DNA of 64,000 nt from Anthonomus grandis grandis (taxonomy: Eukaryota; Arthropoda; Insecta; Coleoptera; Curculionidae): assembly GCF_022605725.1 (NCBI RefSeq), contig NC_065553.1:1736001-1800000 (forward strand). Reading direction: 5' to 3'. Below the pieces are notes generated by a model. The model did no database searches and was not told the DNA's origin. It saw only the letters and a list, made by a program, of their open reading frames with translations. Position 1 is the stretch's first letter, and every line of letters starts with the position of its first letter. The position numbers were made by a program, and so were the translations under genes. Positions 44,785 to 55,982 of the stretch are shown piece by piece.

Positions 44785-47042
44785 TAACGTATCTCAATAG
44801 GTTCAGGTTCATCTCAACAGGAATCTCGGTAATCATTAGCGATAAAAGTTGGTTAAACATAAAATGAATTTAGCGGCTTTGGGTGCTCAATAATGCGCCG
44901 CTTTGAAATCTCAAAAGTTCCGAGTAGTTTCGGAGATATTAAAAACAAACTAAATTTATTGACTAAAAATTATATTTTCTGCTGAGTTTATTACAAAAAA
45001 AATTTGAAACACTTCATCATTCATCACACAACTACACTTCTTTGTAGTCACTCTTTTTCCCTTTTTAAGATGCCGTTATTGAATTTTATATATGATGTTT
45101 CGTGTTCGGGCCACCATCATCAACTTTTTTATTAAATACAGACCTTGTTTTTCAATATCAAATATTAAAAGTGCTGTTGATACTGAATTTAACAGTATAT
45201 CACAAGTTCTAGTTCAATCATATTTTAGATCTTTTTTAAGCAATATTAAATATTATCGATGTGTTAGAAGAAAGTAGGCTTTAAAAACAAAATCCATTAG
45301 TAGTCATAGAGATGCTTGAGGTTTGACATTGAATTATTAATTAGTTCATTGTACACTTCAATTATACGTATTTCAATTTATTTTGTAAAACGAAACCAAG
45401 AAGAACCTTTAGTAAGTTAGAACGCAACCTGAAAGAATACGGTGCGTTACAACCTGTGGATTCCCGACAAAAACCAACAAAGTGACCACCGTGTACGTTA
45501 GCTATTCCTATACGTATACGTAGCTGTTATCGAAAGCCCTAGTATTTTAAGACAAAAAATGTAAAATAACGTAGGCGTGATCAAATCCACGGCACAATTC
45601 ATTTAAAAAAAAATACAAATTTCATCCGTATAAATACAGACTTTGTCAAGGACTTAGACCAGGTGATGCAGAGAGGCATCGGACATTTTGCGAGTGATAC
45701 ACAAGAAAATGTCCAGAGAATGAAGATTTTCCTAACCAGATCATCTGGTCTGATTGGAGCATGGTAACGAAAAATGGTATTTTTAATTGAAGAAATCACC
45801 ATTATTGGGTCACAGAAAATATCGTTTCGTGAAATAAGTACGATACCAGGTGCGTTTTGGATACAATTTGTGTGCTGGTATTGTGGAAAAAGTATTTTAG
45901 ACCCTTTTATTTAACACTATAATTTGAATTACTGCAAAATGATAGAGGAAGCTTTAGATAATTTGCCTCTTGCAGAAATTCTAAACCATTGGTTTCAACA
46001 AGATGGAGCACCTGCTCATAATGCTAGAGTAGTTATGGAAAAACTATCAACTAAATTTCCAAGAAGACATATCAGCACATATTTCAGAACACCATGGCCA
46101 GCACATTTCCCCAACATTGCTCCCTTAGATACAAGTACCTTACTTACAAGTACAATTTTGAAACCCAAGAAGAACTTCGAAGATTGGTGTTCGAGGCCTT
46201 TGAGAGAATAACACCGATAATGCTGAATAATGTGTTGAAATCCACGATAAGGAGATGCTATTTATGCATAGAAAATGAAAAAATCTTTTTAATATCTACT
46301 ACCAACGTAGATTCTTTTATTTTATACTTTTTTATTAGCTTTTTTTTGGTTATTGCTTGCACTCATGTTATGTATTACGAGTACTATTGCTTGTGAACGT
46401 TGTTGAATTAATTTATTAGCTAGAATGTAACTAGTTGTATTGACTTGTTAGATTGTTTTTTTCAATAATATTATTCTAAATATTTTAGACACGAAAACAT
46501 GAAAAAGCATGTCTCTATGATAACCAGTTTTTTCCAAAGCCTACTTTCTTCTGAGGCATAAGAGATATTTTAATATCGCTTAAAGATAATTAGTAATGCC
46601 TAAAAAAGTTCTAAAACATGATTGAACTACAACTTGTGATACACTTACTTGTTGTATTTGAAATTAAAAGTACTTTTAATATCTCTCTCATTGAAGAACC
46701 AGGTCCGTATTTGGAAAGACGAGAAAACGCGCCCAAAGACGAAACGTCCGGATTTAAAATTTATTAACGGCATCTTTAAGAGGAAAAAAATAGCTATGAG
46801 AAAGTGTCATTTATTTTCAAAAATCTTTTGTAATAAAATCAGCAGATAACATTACATTTTTTTTGGAAAATTGTTTTTTTTTTATTTTTTCGGAAATACT
46901 CGGAATTTATTATATATTTATTTTATTATATTTAGTTATTGAGCACCCCCCGAAGCCGCTAAATTCTTCCCATTTAACCAACTTTCTCACTCTCATGGTT
47001 AAGGAGATTCCTCTACTGGCCCTCCTTATCTTCGGCACGTTG
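44785..47042 (+). mobile_element. Older DD41D mariner-like element inserted in LINE D (about 2258 bp)
   Basis: Diverged inverted arms are visible: the most similar parts are GAATTTAGCGGCTT...GGTGCTCAATAA at 44866 and at 46966 (inverted), and the arms extend outward to TAACGTATCTCAATAGG at 44785 and CAACGTGCCGAAGATAAGG ending at 47042. The right end is followed by TA; the left TA is no longer visible. The right arm resembles the ends of the 38.9-41.2 kb element (shared AAGATAAGGA), so both belong to one family, this copy being older. Confidence 0.7.
45388..46290 (+). pseudogene. DD41D-type transposase, decayed, second catalytic region kept
   Basis: Fragments in order: RTFSKLERNLKEYGALQPVD near 45400 (helix-turn-helix linker), KYKFHPYKYRLCQGLRPGDA near 45620, QIIWSDWSMVTKNGIF near 45745 (first D), then at 45924-46211 LDNLPLAEILNHWFQQDGAP AHNARVV (second D) and PWPAHFPNIAPLD (third D; 41 residues between them), and after a frameshift LRRLVFEAFERITPIMLNNV and STIRRCYLCIENE. 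The WPPRSPD block is altered to WPAHFPN. Stops and shifts throughout. It supplies the segment that is deleted in the homologue at 39.5 kb. Confidence 0.8.
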
Positions 47043-49210
47043 TATAATTACCAATGATAAGCACATATCTCAGAAAGTATGTGCATTTGACGCCGGAGAT
47101 CAGTGATCACTGCATATTATCAGTCCATATTGAATACAAGAAATAAAGTATATTATATATGAAAGAAGTATGAAGTCGGAATTATTGCAAAATACTATTA
47201 TTGATGTAACATGGGATAATAGTTACAGTGATGTAACTTTACCAGCAAATTTTTTTATAAACAACTTCATTATTATCATCAATGCAATGTGTCCTAAAGT
47301 GAAAATTGAAATTAATCACAAGTTTAAAGATGAAAAATGGATAAATGAGGATATTAGAAAATTAATGAAAGATAGAGACATGCTTTGTAGTAAGGCGGTA
47401 CGTGAGAGAAATGAATACAAAAGGATCCGAAACTTAATTGTCTCCAAAATATTAATGAAGAAGTATAAATATTTTAATAAAATTATTCATGAAAATAAAA
47501 ATAACATATATGAACTTAGAAAACTTAAGACTATTCTCCCAGAGAAAAAGAATGTATTACCTCATGAAATTTTGGTTTGAACGTCAAGTAATTAAGCATG
47601 AACTTTTTATAGAAAATAACTTAAATATTTTATTAAAAATATAGATATGATTGTAGATGCAATAAATGTCAATAAAAGGGTTTCTCTAAATATTTCTGAG
47701 GAGGCTTCATCTAGGGAAATATATTCTAATTTTAAAACTTTAAATATGACTGAATTAAAGCAGTTGATTAGAAAGATAAATTATGTCAGAGGCGGTGATG
47801 CCATTTCCACTAAGATTTTTAGAGATGTATTTGTCCAGTGTTGTTGGAAATAGAATGTTTGACATTAGTAATATTTCAATTTCAAGAGGCCAATTCCCGG
47901 AGTCCTGGAAAGCATCTACAGTGATACCAGTTCCTGGTGCAAGGTGCAAAATACCACTGTTCCTGTATAGGAGAAGTTGCTAACTAACTGTTAAAGGACA
48001 ACTCATTGATTTGTATGTAGGAAATAAAATGTTGCTGTGCAATCAGTCATTTATGCGAGTCGTTAATTGTAAATATATGTGATGATTTTATAAAGGCTAT
48101 TGATGATAATAAATTTGTTTTGATTGTGTTCTTCGATTTGAGAAGAGTATCTGATACGGTTAATAGGGATATACTATTAGATAAATTAAAAATTAAGGGT
48201 CTAAGAGATAATGTGTTATATTGATTTAGATCTTTTTTGAGTAACAGGATACAATATCTTAAATTTAAAAATAATGTAGGTCTGAAGGGTATACTTTGGG
48301 ACCTTCATTGTTTTTATTGTATATAAATGATCTGGTTGGTGTGGTAGAATACACTAAAATTATTACAACTTAAAAAGCTGTCATGTATAATTGGCTATGT
48401 TTTAATAATTTATGTCTAAATCTACGTTCGGTTTTTTTCGTAAAAAAACAAAAATTACTGATTATTGATCTAAATGTTATTAATGTAATGATAAACGGGA
48501 AGAACATTATATATTAGAGTAGTATTAAATATTTAGGGGTAATGTTTGATCCTAATCTAAATTCTAACAATCATGCAGGTTATATTATGAGGAAATTCTC
48601 GAAAAAAATAGGTTTTATATATAGAATAAGTAAATATCTAACATCATACACAGAACATCTATTGTATAATAGTATAGACTACTTGAAATTTTCCGATGAT
48701 TTTTTACAATTTGCCGAACTACAAAATCCAAGAGTTTCAAAAGATTTAAAGCAGAGTTGTGAGAGCGATTCTGAACTGTGATAGATATACATCAATAGAT
48801 AGTATTTTAAGCAAAAGATTTTATTCTTGTTTTTAAAATTAAATATAATTTTTTTCATGTATCTATGTAAGTTTATGTTAGAAACAAAGTATTTAAAGAT
48901 ATACTTAGCTATATTACTAGAAATAGAAACGATTTTATTCTAATGGAAAAAAGGTAAAACCAATAAAGTATTTAACTCAATATTGCAAAAGGTCTTTTAT
49001 GAGTTTAATAATTAACCTCATTTAAAAAAAAAAATGTACTAGTTAAGGTGTTTTTAAAAAATCATTAAAAGAATATGTATGAACGTACCAGTAGTAGTAT
49101 TATATATTTATCATTATTTACTTATATTTTACCTTGCATAATTCAATCAATTAATTATCTATTTAGTCCATTTTTTCATTATCTCACCTTTGCGTATTAT
49201 TAATCTTAAT

Positions 49211-49236
49211 CATAATAATAATAATAATAATAATAA
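49211..49236 (+). repeat. (AAT)n tail of LINE D
   Basis: Eight or so ATA/AAT units directly follow the last recognisable part of LINE D, in keeping with the trinucleotide tails of LINEs B and C. Confidence 0.75.
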
Positions 49237-49239
49237 AAA

Positions 49240-50045
49240 TAAAACGACTTCTATTGATGTTTAAATTCCAAAAAAGTATATAAGAAATTTTTTTTTCGTA
49301 TATCAAGCTATTTATATCTCAAAATCCAAGTAATAATTCTAACAAAAAAAATCACTGCTACAACAAATATCCAGTTGCATATGGCACTTATTAATAGCCA
49401 TAATAAGGTGCATTATTTTTTTATTAAAAAAAAAAAGAAAACTTATTACATAATACTTGTTAGTAGAAAAATTATACATAAATATACATATATTACTAAA
49501 AATCATTATTCCTTGTGATATTTATAAAGAGCAAACTATATTCAAATTTTTTATTCGTGTCTTACAAAAAAAATCCATATTATAAAATGAGTTTAAGCTC
49601 AATTTACGAGTAGGTAGATTTCGAAAACTTTTAAGAACAACAGAATCAAGAACATAAAATGATATATACTTCTTAAACACACTATCACTTGAACTTCTCC
49701 AACATTTTAGACCGACTTTCATTTAAGATATAGTGTAGGAATTTTCACTTTATTTTAATTATTTAAACAAAACTAAGTTCTTCTTAATATATTAAAAAAA
49801 AATCATTTGTTGTCAACTATTAATAGGTCATGATTTTCTAATAGTTAAGCCATTAGATTAAGAACATCTTAAATTCCCATAAACTAGCAATAATGACTAA
49901 TTTGTACTATAGTTTATTTTCCAATAAACATATCAATAATAGCTCCCCTCGATGATCAATTAATTGCTTCATTTAGTACATTTTTTAAAATAACTTCATT
50001 AATACCAGAATTACATGAAAATAAAAGAATCATTATGCTTCTTAC
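49240..50045. other. Non-coding, probable intron
   Basis: AT-rich. A minus-strand frame at 49522-49722 has no recognisable features. Because it lies downstream of a splice donor at 50045, it is probably intronic if the exon at 50046-50197 is real. Confidence 0.5.
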
Positions 50046-50197
50046 CGTTTCTCTAGTGTCTTTCATTTGGGTACTGCCTTTCCACCACGTAATCGTAGGT
50101 TCCGGACGTGAACCTATAACCTCACATTCTAACTCGTAAATGTGCTCTGCCGACAGTGGTTTATTTTGCCCACGAAGTTTTACGTACAAAGGTTTTA
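50046..50197 (-). CDS. Single internal exon, Ig-domain cell-surface protein (Sidestep-like)
   Basis: A 152-bp block on the minus strand is bounded by a strong acceptor (TTCCTTTGTTTCAG before 50197) and a donor (ACG then GTAAGAAG after 50046). Two bases plus 50 codons remain fully open: KPLYVKLRGQNKPLSAEHIY, ELECEVIGSRPEPTITWWKG, STQMKDTRET. This is the B-to-C strand part of an Ig domain: the first cysteine in ELECEV and the invariant core tryptophan in TWWKG. The GSRP-x-P-x-ITWW pattern, the preceding KPL-x-V and PLSA, and the following threonine-rich end are what I remember from the Sidestep family of insect neuronal adhesion proteins (receptors for Beat proteins); other Ig proteins such as nephrin types are possible. 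Phase is 1 or 2 at the 5' side and 0 at the 3' side. No neighbouring exon was found, so flanking exons probably lie outside or far away, with transposon-rich introns between. Confidence 0.8.
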
Positions 50198-51654
50198 CTG
50201 AAACAAAGGAAATAGTTAAACAACCTTAAAAAATTATTTTAATATTTTAAAATTAAACCAAAAAAAAAATCGACGATTTCATTCATTATTCTCTTACTAA
50301 CCCACTACACGTAATATCTATTTAGCAATCCTCTTTTCGAAACCACACAGGGATAATACAGGTACACTCTCCATTATTGTTGACTTCGTATAATGAAGAC
50401 TCAGTTTCTACATCGGGCCCTGTTGTTTTACGTAATTCCTGCGTAAAAATTCGGTTGGCTGGCTACCTTCATAATCAAAGATTTTCGTTTGGGGTTTAGA
50501 TTTTGCAAAAAGGGTTTCTTTTTAAAGTACTTAAGGAAATTTGAAAATTATATAATTTAATTAACTAGTTATTGAATTAGTGGTAGATTAACGTTTGTCA
50601 AGGTATGATCTCAATTGAACAAAATTGTAGAAGTTTTGCAATATTCTTGCATTTATCGTTATTTAAAATCTAGTGAAAAATATATGGTTTAATTATAGGC
50701 ATACAAAAATAATAATATTATAAACTTCTTAACTTCTTTAGTGGGAAGATACATACGAAGTCAATTTTTTTTTCAGGAATATCATCACCTATGTTTTAAG
50801 TTACGACATGGATTTTATATGTAATAAATATCGTAAAGAAAACATTATTTTATTATCCTTTACTTGTATATCAGACTGGAATAAAAATATAGGTATGAAA
50901 ATTAAGATTTTTTTAAATGTTAAATGCTTTAAATATTGAACTAGTAAAGTTTTGTTAAAACATAACTAAATCCATCTTTAACACTGACCTCATGTTAAAT
51001 AGTTTCTGGCTTATGTGAATTTAGATTTGAATAAATTGTATTAGTACTAGTCAGCCAATTACAGTTAAACAATACTTTGGCTTTTATTTTGTAATATTTG
51101 TAGTTTACTAAAATTATGTTCATTGCCTATACCCTAAATTCGCAAACGAAAGCGGAAATTTATTATAGGACAACAGCATTGTAAACTTCAAACTTTCTTT
51201 AGCTAAGTGGTTTCCACATTTATAGAAAGCCGAAAGCATAGAAACTATATTGTTTCAGAGTTTTTGGTTATGAGTAGTTTCCAGTTTAAACTTATATTTA
51301 CAATTTATCCCAAATACTTTATGTACAAATAATACAGATAGATTTAGATAATTTTTAATTTTATTATACTATATAAATGCTTTGTTTTATCAATACCAAT
51401 ATTTAATTTATTTAAAAGCAGCTATTTGAATTAATATTGCAACGCAATTTAATAATACACTTTTAAAAATTCTTCCATGCAGTTATAAAAAATTAATGTT
51501 TTCAATTGCAGTGAAGTTTTTGAAGAAATGATTATTTCCCAAAAAAAAATTAAAGACAAAATGATAAATGTTAGTTTTTACTCCAAAAGTGCCGGTTCAT
51601 TAATAATATTATTATTCTATATTATATATATTATATAAAAGTAAAAAAAGATTA
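50198..51654. other. Non-coding, probable intron
   Basis: AT-rich sequence upstream of the Ig exon with no recognisable frame or transposon boundary. Confidence 0.5.
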
Positions 51655-52210
51655 AGCAGATAAAGTAAGTATAACAATGACGGGCAAAAACTGTCCTCTG
51701 TGGCACACCATAAGTGCATTTTACTACTCGTCATTTACTTTTTCATATCGTTTCCTATTAAGTAAAAATCTTTTTATTGGCTTTTTTTAACAAAATATCG
51801 ATGCTCACCATATCAAAGATGTTTTTCAAATCAATGAATATCTCTACAACTACTTGATTATTATCTAAAACAGTTGAAGTCTACAGTATCGCAAGTGTGA
51901 TTCTGTAAAATTATTTACCAACTGGTGAGCATCAACAAATGTAAATATTTTTTTTACAATCTTACAAAATATGATTACCACTGAACTAAGCCTGTAATTA
52001 TTCATACTTCTTTTTATTACCCCAACTATTAGTTCTTCAGGAAAAACTGTTAGGAGTCAATATGTCCAATAACCGAGCTTCTTTTAGTTCATTTAGGATT
52101 TCCTATAATTTATAGATAGAAGGAAATCACTGACTAATGAGCAAACCTTATTAAATATTTCTTAAATAGAAAAATCCGTATTTAAAAGACTGATATCTGC
52201 TTCCAGACCT
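51655..52210 (-). pseudogene. LINE F remnant (reverse transcriptase)
   Basis: Minus-strand fragments: NNYRLSSVVIIFCKIVKKIF near 51980 (the NYRPIS block), then VVVEIFIDLKNIFDMVSIDI near 51840 (the FIDLKKAFDTV palm motif with the first aspartate), then a degraded YGVPQRTVFARHCY near 51690 (the GVPQGTVLGP block). Frame changes and stops separate them. The 3' half including YADD is absent. A short, old, truncated LINE copy; clade not certain. Confidence 0.7.
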
Positions 52211-52406
52211 GTAACTATTCATACTCCAACCTCGTGCTTAAATTGTTTATTATTTATTGTTGATTTTTTATTATTCTGTTGTCAATTAGTAGAGAATCAA
52301 TATTTAGTTCATTTTTTTTAATGTTTATTCTTTTAAACAATCTTTACAATTCGATTATCGTGCACCAAGCCTAATAAACGTTTATTTTGCATTACAAATA
52401 GATTAA

Positions 52407-55400
52407 TGATAGAATGTAGAGCGGCCTTCCGGCAGGACGTATGAGGCACATTTGAGTACGTAAGAAATCGCTAAATATTAGGACTTTCGGTCCTACCAGC
52501 AAGACAAATGTGCATATATTCTGATTTGTAAAAGATTGTCCTACAAGCGCATTTTTGAATAACGTCATCATCTGTATTGAGTCCGATTTTATAAGAGTTT
52601 AAATTTGTCAATTAGTTACGCGTGAAAAATGGAAGTCGGCAGTCGTATTTTTACACCCGCTACGGTTTTTGATTCAAAAAATGATAATTCGTGGAGTAAA
52701 TCACAGTTTGGGGATAAATGGCAAACTTCAGTGTGTTATGGCGTTGTGAAAAAATTATTTAAAATAACAAATATGGCATTATAGAGTGGGAATTAGATTG
52801 AAACTAAACAAAAATTAGTTGCAAACATCTGCGACTTGCTAATAATGGTAAGTTTTTAGTGGCATATGTTTGTAATTTAGAGCAAATAGAGGTACAGGAT
52901 TTTATTTATATTTTATCTCGGCGTATTTTTACATTCCCGTTTTTTATTTATTTAGGGAGCTAGCCAATATTATTTTGGTAAGGATTACAGGTACATGTTT
53001 TTTAAAAATTAGGAAAATTTAATGAAGGCTAAAATACTCTTTTTATGAAATACAAATTTTTGGGAATGGGTAAGATTTTAGTGTTAAAAAAAACTTTGTT
53101 GGTTGGTATGAAGGTGATTTTGTAAATATTAGGTGTCCCCCTGGTAAATAAAATCAACGCATCCGAGCGTTTTCTAAAAAAGCTAATTGCCCGTAATTGC
53201 CATTTTTTTAATTTTATTTTTCTTTCAAGGCGTATTAGAGACAAAAGCCCCACCACTCATACGCAAAATTACTGATGCCATGATATCCAGCTGTAATGAT
53301 GAGCCTCACCAAACGTCATCTTCGTCTTCCTCTGCATCATCTGATTCAGATTCAGCTGACGACGATGCAGTATCCACCATGGAGACAGAATCTGAGAGGT
53401 ATATGCCAGTTATTCACAATAATCAAGTAACAGTTCATGACTGTACCTGGACTTTTGGAGAAACCGTGACCATCAATGCTTTCAAAGATGCGCAATATAA
53501 GCCCGAATTACATGTTAATAACATACCAAACATGACTGAGTGAGATTTTTGGCTAGCATTTTTTCCGTCTGAAGATATAGATCTTATTATCCAAAGTACC
53601 AATGCAAGATTGAGGGAGCGCCGAAGAGCTGTAACCAAGGGCGACCTGTACAAGGCTTTAGGAATTATGTATGCGATGACTCTGAATTCACTGCATACAA
53701 AGCAAGAGTATTGGAGTACCGAATCTGGTTTGTTTCCGGTTCCTGCTTTTGGTCAAAGGTTTGGGATGGGATTACATTGATTCGAAGAAATCATCAATTG
53801 CCTGGCATTTGCAATGCCTACTGCTGAAGAACTTAACAATGAAGAAAATATGGATAACTGGTACCAAGTCAGAGCGTTCTTCGATATGACAACATCCAAA
53901 TGGAATGATATTTTCAGTCCGGGCTATAAGGTAACTGTCGACGAATCGATGTTTGCGTGGTACGGGAAAGGACTTCATAATGAACGCGATGGTATGCCAG
54001 CTGTAATAAAAATACAAAGAAAGCCAAAAGGTATCGGTTGCGAATGCAAAACCATTGCTGATGTTCAGTCTGGAATCATGATAGGGCTTGAAATAAATGA
54101 AGGAAAAGAGGCAATGCAGAAAAAGGAATGGCAACGAGAACTGGGCGCAGGAACTGCGACAACTCACCCGTCCGTGGCATAGATCTGGACGTATTGTAGT
54201 AAGCGACTCGTGGTTTGCTTCTGTCAAGACGGCTGTAGAGCTCAATAAAAAGGGCCTGTATTTTTTAGGATTCGTAAAAACAGCAACCCGAAATTATCCA
54301 ATACAGGAGGCAAAAATACGTTGCCCAGAAGAAAAAGGCAAGTCTATTGCTGCCACCTGTGTGATCGCAGATCCATACATCAAACTAACATGTATTGCTT
54401 GGCGTGACAAGAAGGTTCACACATTCATAGGTTCTTGCAGTATAATTCTGCCAGGTGAACCTGCGAGAAAAAAAGGACAGATGCCAACGGGAAAACCATT
54501 ATCAAAGAAGTGGAGCGAATCAAGCTAGTGGAGGATTATTTTGATGGAGCCCCCGCAGTCGATATTCATAACCATATTCGTCAAAACGGCTTAGCTCTAG
54601 AAACAACATGGAATACTCAGAGATGGCAGCATAGAATGTTTGCTAGCATGTTTGGAATTATAGAGACAAATGCCTTCTAGCGTATAAATATTTTAAAAAA
54701 GATTTTAATAAAAAACATTCTGATTTTACTGCAGCTTTGGCATTACAACTTATTAACAACCAATGGACAGGTGCTGTAGTAGAAACTCCGCTGCCTCCGC
54801 GGCAAGTACATAATGAAGCACGGCTACCCCCGAGACAAGATTGGCTTCCTGGAGAACACACTCTTATTGCCCTGAGTAAGGAAGATGAACGGCAAAGAGT
54901 GCAAAGAAAGTGTATTATTTGCAGTAGAATAAGAAATGTGCAGCAGAAGTCTAGTTACAGATGTAGCGCTTGTGGAATCCGAGCAGTAATGTGTTCTCCA
55001 ACTACTGGAAGAAATTGTTTCACATATCACATTCAGCATGGTATATCAGCCTAATTTTCTATCAACATAAATTTATTTCCTTTTTTTATAAAATCCTTAT
55101 ATGTTAGGTTGATTAAAATATTACCGTTTCATTTAAAATGTTTTATTTTTTATTTTGTACTTACATATCAAGATAAAGTTAATAAAAATAACCGTTTTTA
55201 AACATTGAACTTCTGGAAGTACAAATATGCGTAAATATGAGTCCTGCCAGTAGGACATGCACTGATTAAGACGATGAGGCTGCATGTTTTATTTTTTTAT
55301 TTTGCACCTGTACTGCCAGAAGGACGTTTTGTTCTGCTTGCAGGCTAATATTATGAGCGGAAAGAAGTCCTGTCGGCAGGACATGCGTCTCTGTACAAAT

Positions 55401-55449
55401 ATACTTCCAGAAGCGCTTCTGGCAGGACAAGCCTCTATACACTCTATCA
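52407..55449 (+). mobile_element. piggyBac-like element with TTAA ends (3043 bp)
   Basis: TTAA at 52403-52406 and 55450-55453 flanks ends starting TGATAGAATGTAGAGCGGC (left) and TGATAGAGTGTATAGAGGC (right, read inward). TTAA target sites are diagnostic for piggyBac. Near both ends a motif built on GGCAGGAC/GTCCTGCC recurs several times. The transposase lies on the plus strand and appears to be spliced, but it carries stops and shifts. Confidence 0.88.
52629..55054 (+). pseudogene. piggyBac-like transposase with a probable intron, broken
   Basis: Exon 1 starts at ATG 52629 (MEVGSRIFTPATVFDSKNDN) and, after a shift, reads YGIIEWELD and CKHLRLAN to a donor (AATG then GTAAGT, 52847). An acceptor TTTCTTTCAAG ends at about 53229, and the frame resumes VLETKAPPLIRKITDAMISS. 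A serine/aspartate-rich region follows, then TWTFGETVTINAF, a TGA at 53541, FWLAFFPSEDIDLIIQSTNA, then NWYQVRAFFDMTTSKWNDIF and YKVTVDESMFAWYGKG (first catalytic D), GRIVVSDSWFASVKTAVELN (second D), and in another frame a VEDYFDGAPAVDIHNHIRQN segment (third D in AVD). The C-terminus has the cysteine-rich finger: RKCIICSR, YRCSACGIRAVMC, ending at 55054. Several stops and frameshifts. All three catalytic regions are recognisable, so it is a fairly recent loss. Confidence 0.85.
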
Positions 55450-55453
55450 TTAA

Positions 55454-55857
55454 ACATCATAGTAAATCAAATTTTACAATTACTTTCTTAGAATAATTTC
55501 AACCATCAAAAAGATCTCCATTTTTCAAGTTTGTGACAAGGCTCAATCTCTTGCTTTTACGGAATGTTTATTATCGTCAAGAAAATGGATTGCAAGCCAC
55601 TCTACATTTTCTCTCTTAACCCTAAAATAAAACATAAAATAGCACATTTCACGGTTATTACCTAAATAATTTATGATAAGCATCATCATTGTACCTCCTT
55701 GCTTAGTGCTAAATTTTTTCTACGACCACATTCATAAATACCATAATTTCCCAACAAAAACCACATATAACTTTAGCTAAATTAAAGCACATACTACTAA
55801 ACTATTTAGTTCTTCTAGAGCGTACATTATTCTATCTATTTCATAGATTGTAGCATA
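55454..55857. other. Intergenic or intronic, nothing recognised
   Basis: AT-rich DNA between two mobile elements; no frame or repeat boundary. Confidence 0.45.
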
Positions 55858-55982
55858 TACAGTGACCGCCTAAAGTTCCGCATAAATTCGATAAAAATTA
55901 GAGACATGATTTTTTGAGAAAATGCTCGGACCCTTGGATTTTTATTTTAAGTTGCGCATTATTTCACATACATTTTTGTATA

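Larger units (their letters stand above)
44530..48960 (+). pseudogene. LINE D ORF2 (endonuclease and reverse transcriptase), split and decayed
   Basis: Before the insertion: LSETHVTDDISGIELNIDGY near 44540, the N-terminal catalytic ETH of an APE-type endonuclease. After it: HISQKVCAFDAG and SDHCILSVHIEY near 47060-47140, the SDH catalytic end of the endonuclease. Then a 136-residue linker (47170-47580; KDEKWINEDIRKLMKDRD), RT start ELKQLIRKINYVRGGDAIS, SRGQFPESWKASTVIPV, FVLIVFFDLRRVSDTVNRD (first palm D), LSNRIQYLKF, and a C-terminal part at 48542-48780 (IGFIYRISKYLTSYTEHLLYNS). The catalytic YADD cannot be found intact. Many stops and frameshifts. Confidence 0.75.
43200..49236 (+). mobile_element. 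LINE D, two-ORF non-LTR retrotransposon, interrupted by a mariner
   Basis: ORF1 with a zinc knuckle, an endonuclease remnant, a long linker and reverse-transcriptase remnants follow each other on the plus strand and end at an (AAT)n tail (49211-49236). The 5' limit near 43200 is approximate. The element at 44785-47042 lies within its endonuclease part. Without it LINE D would be about 3.8 kb, near full length for this type. Possible AAATAA target duplication, not certain. Confidence 0.75.

Noticed and set aside
53772..54245. 157-codon minus-strand ORF
   Set aside because: Antisense shadow of the piggyBac transposase core; the sense strand carries the catalytic motifs.
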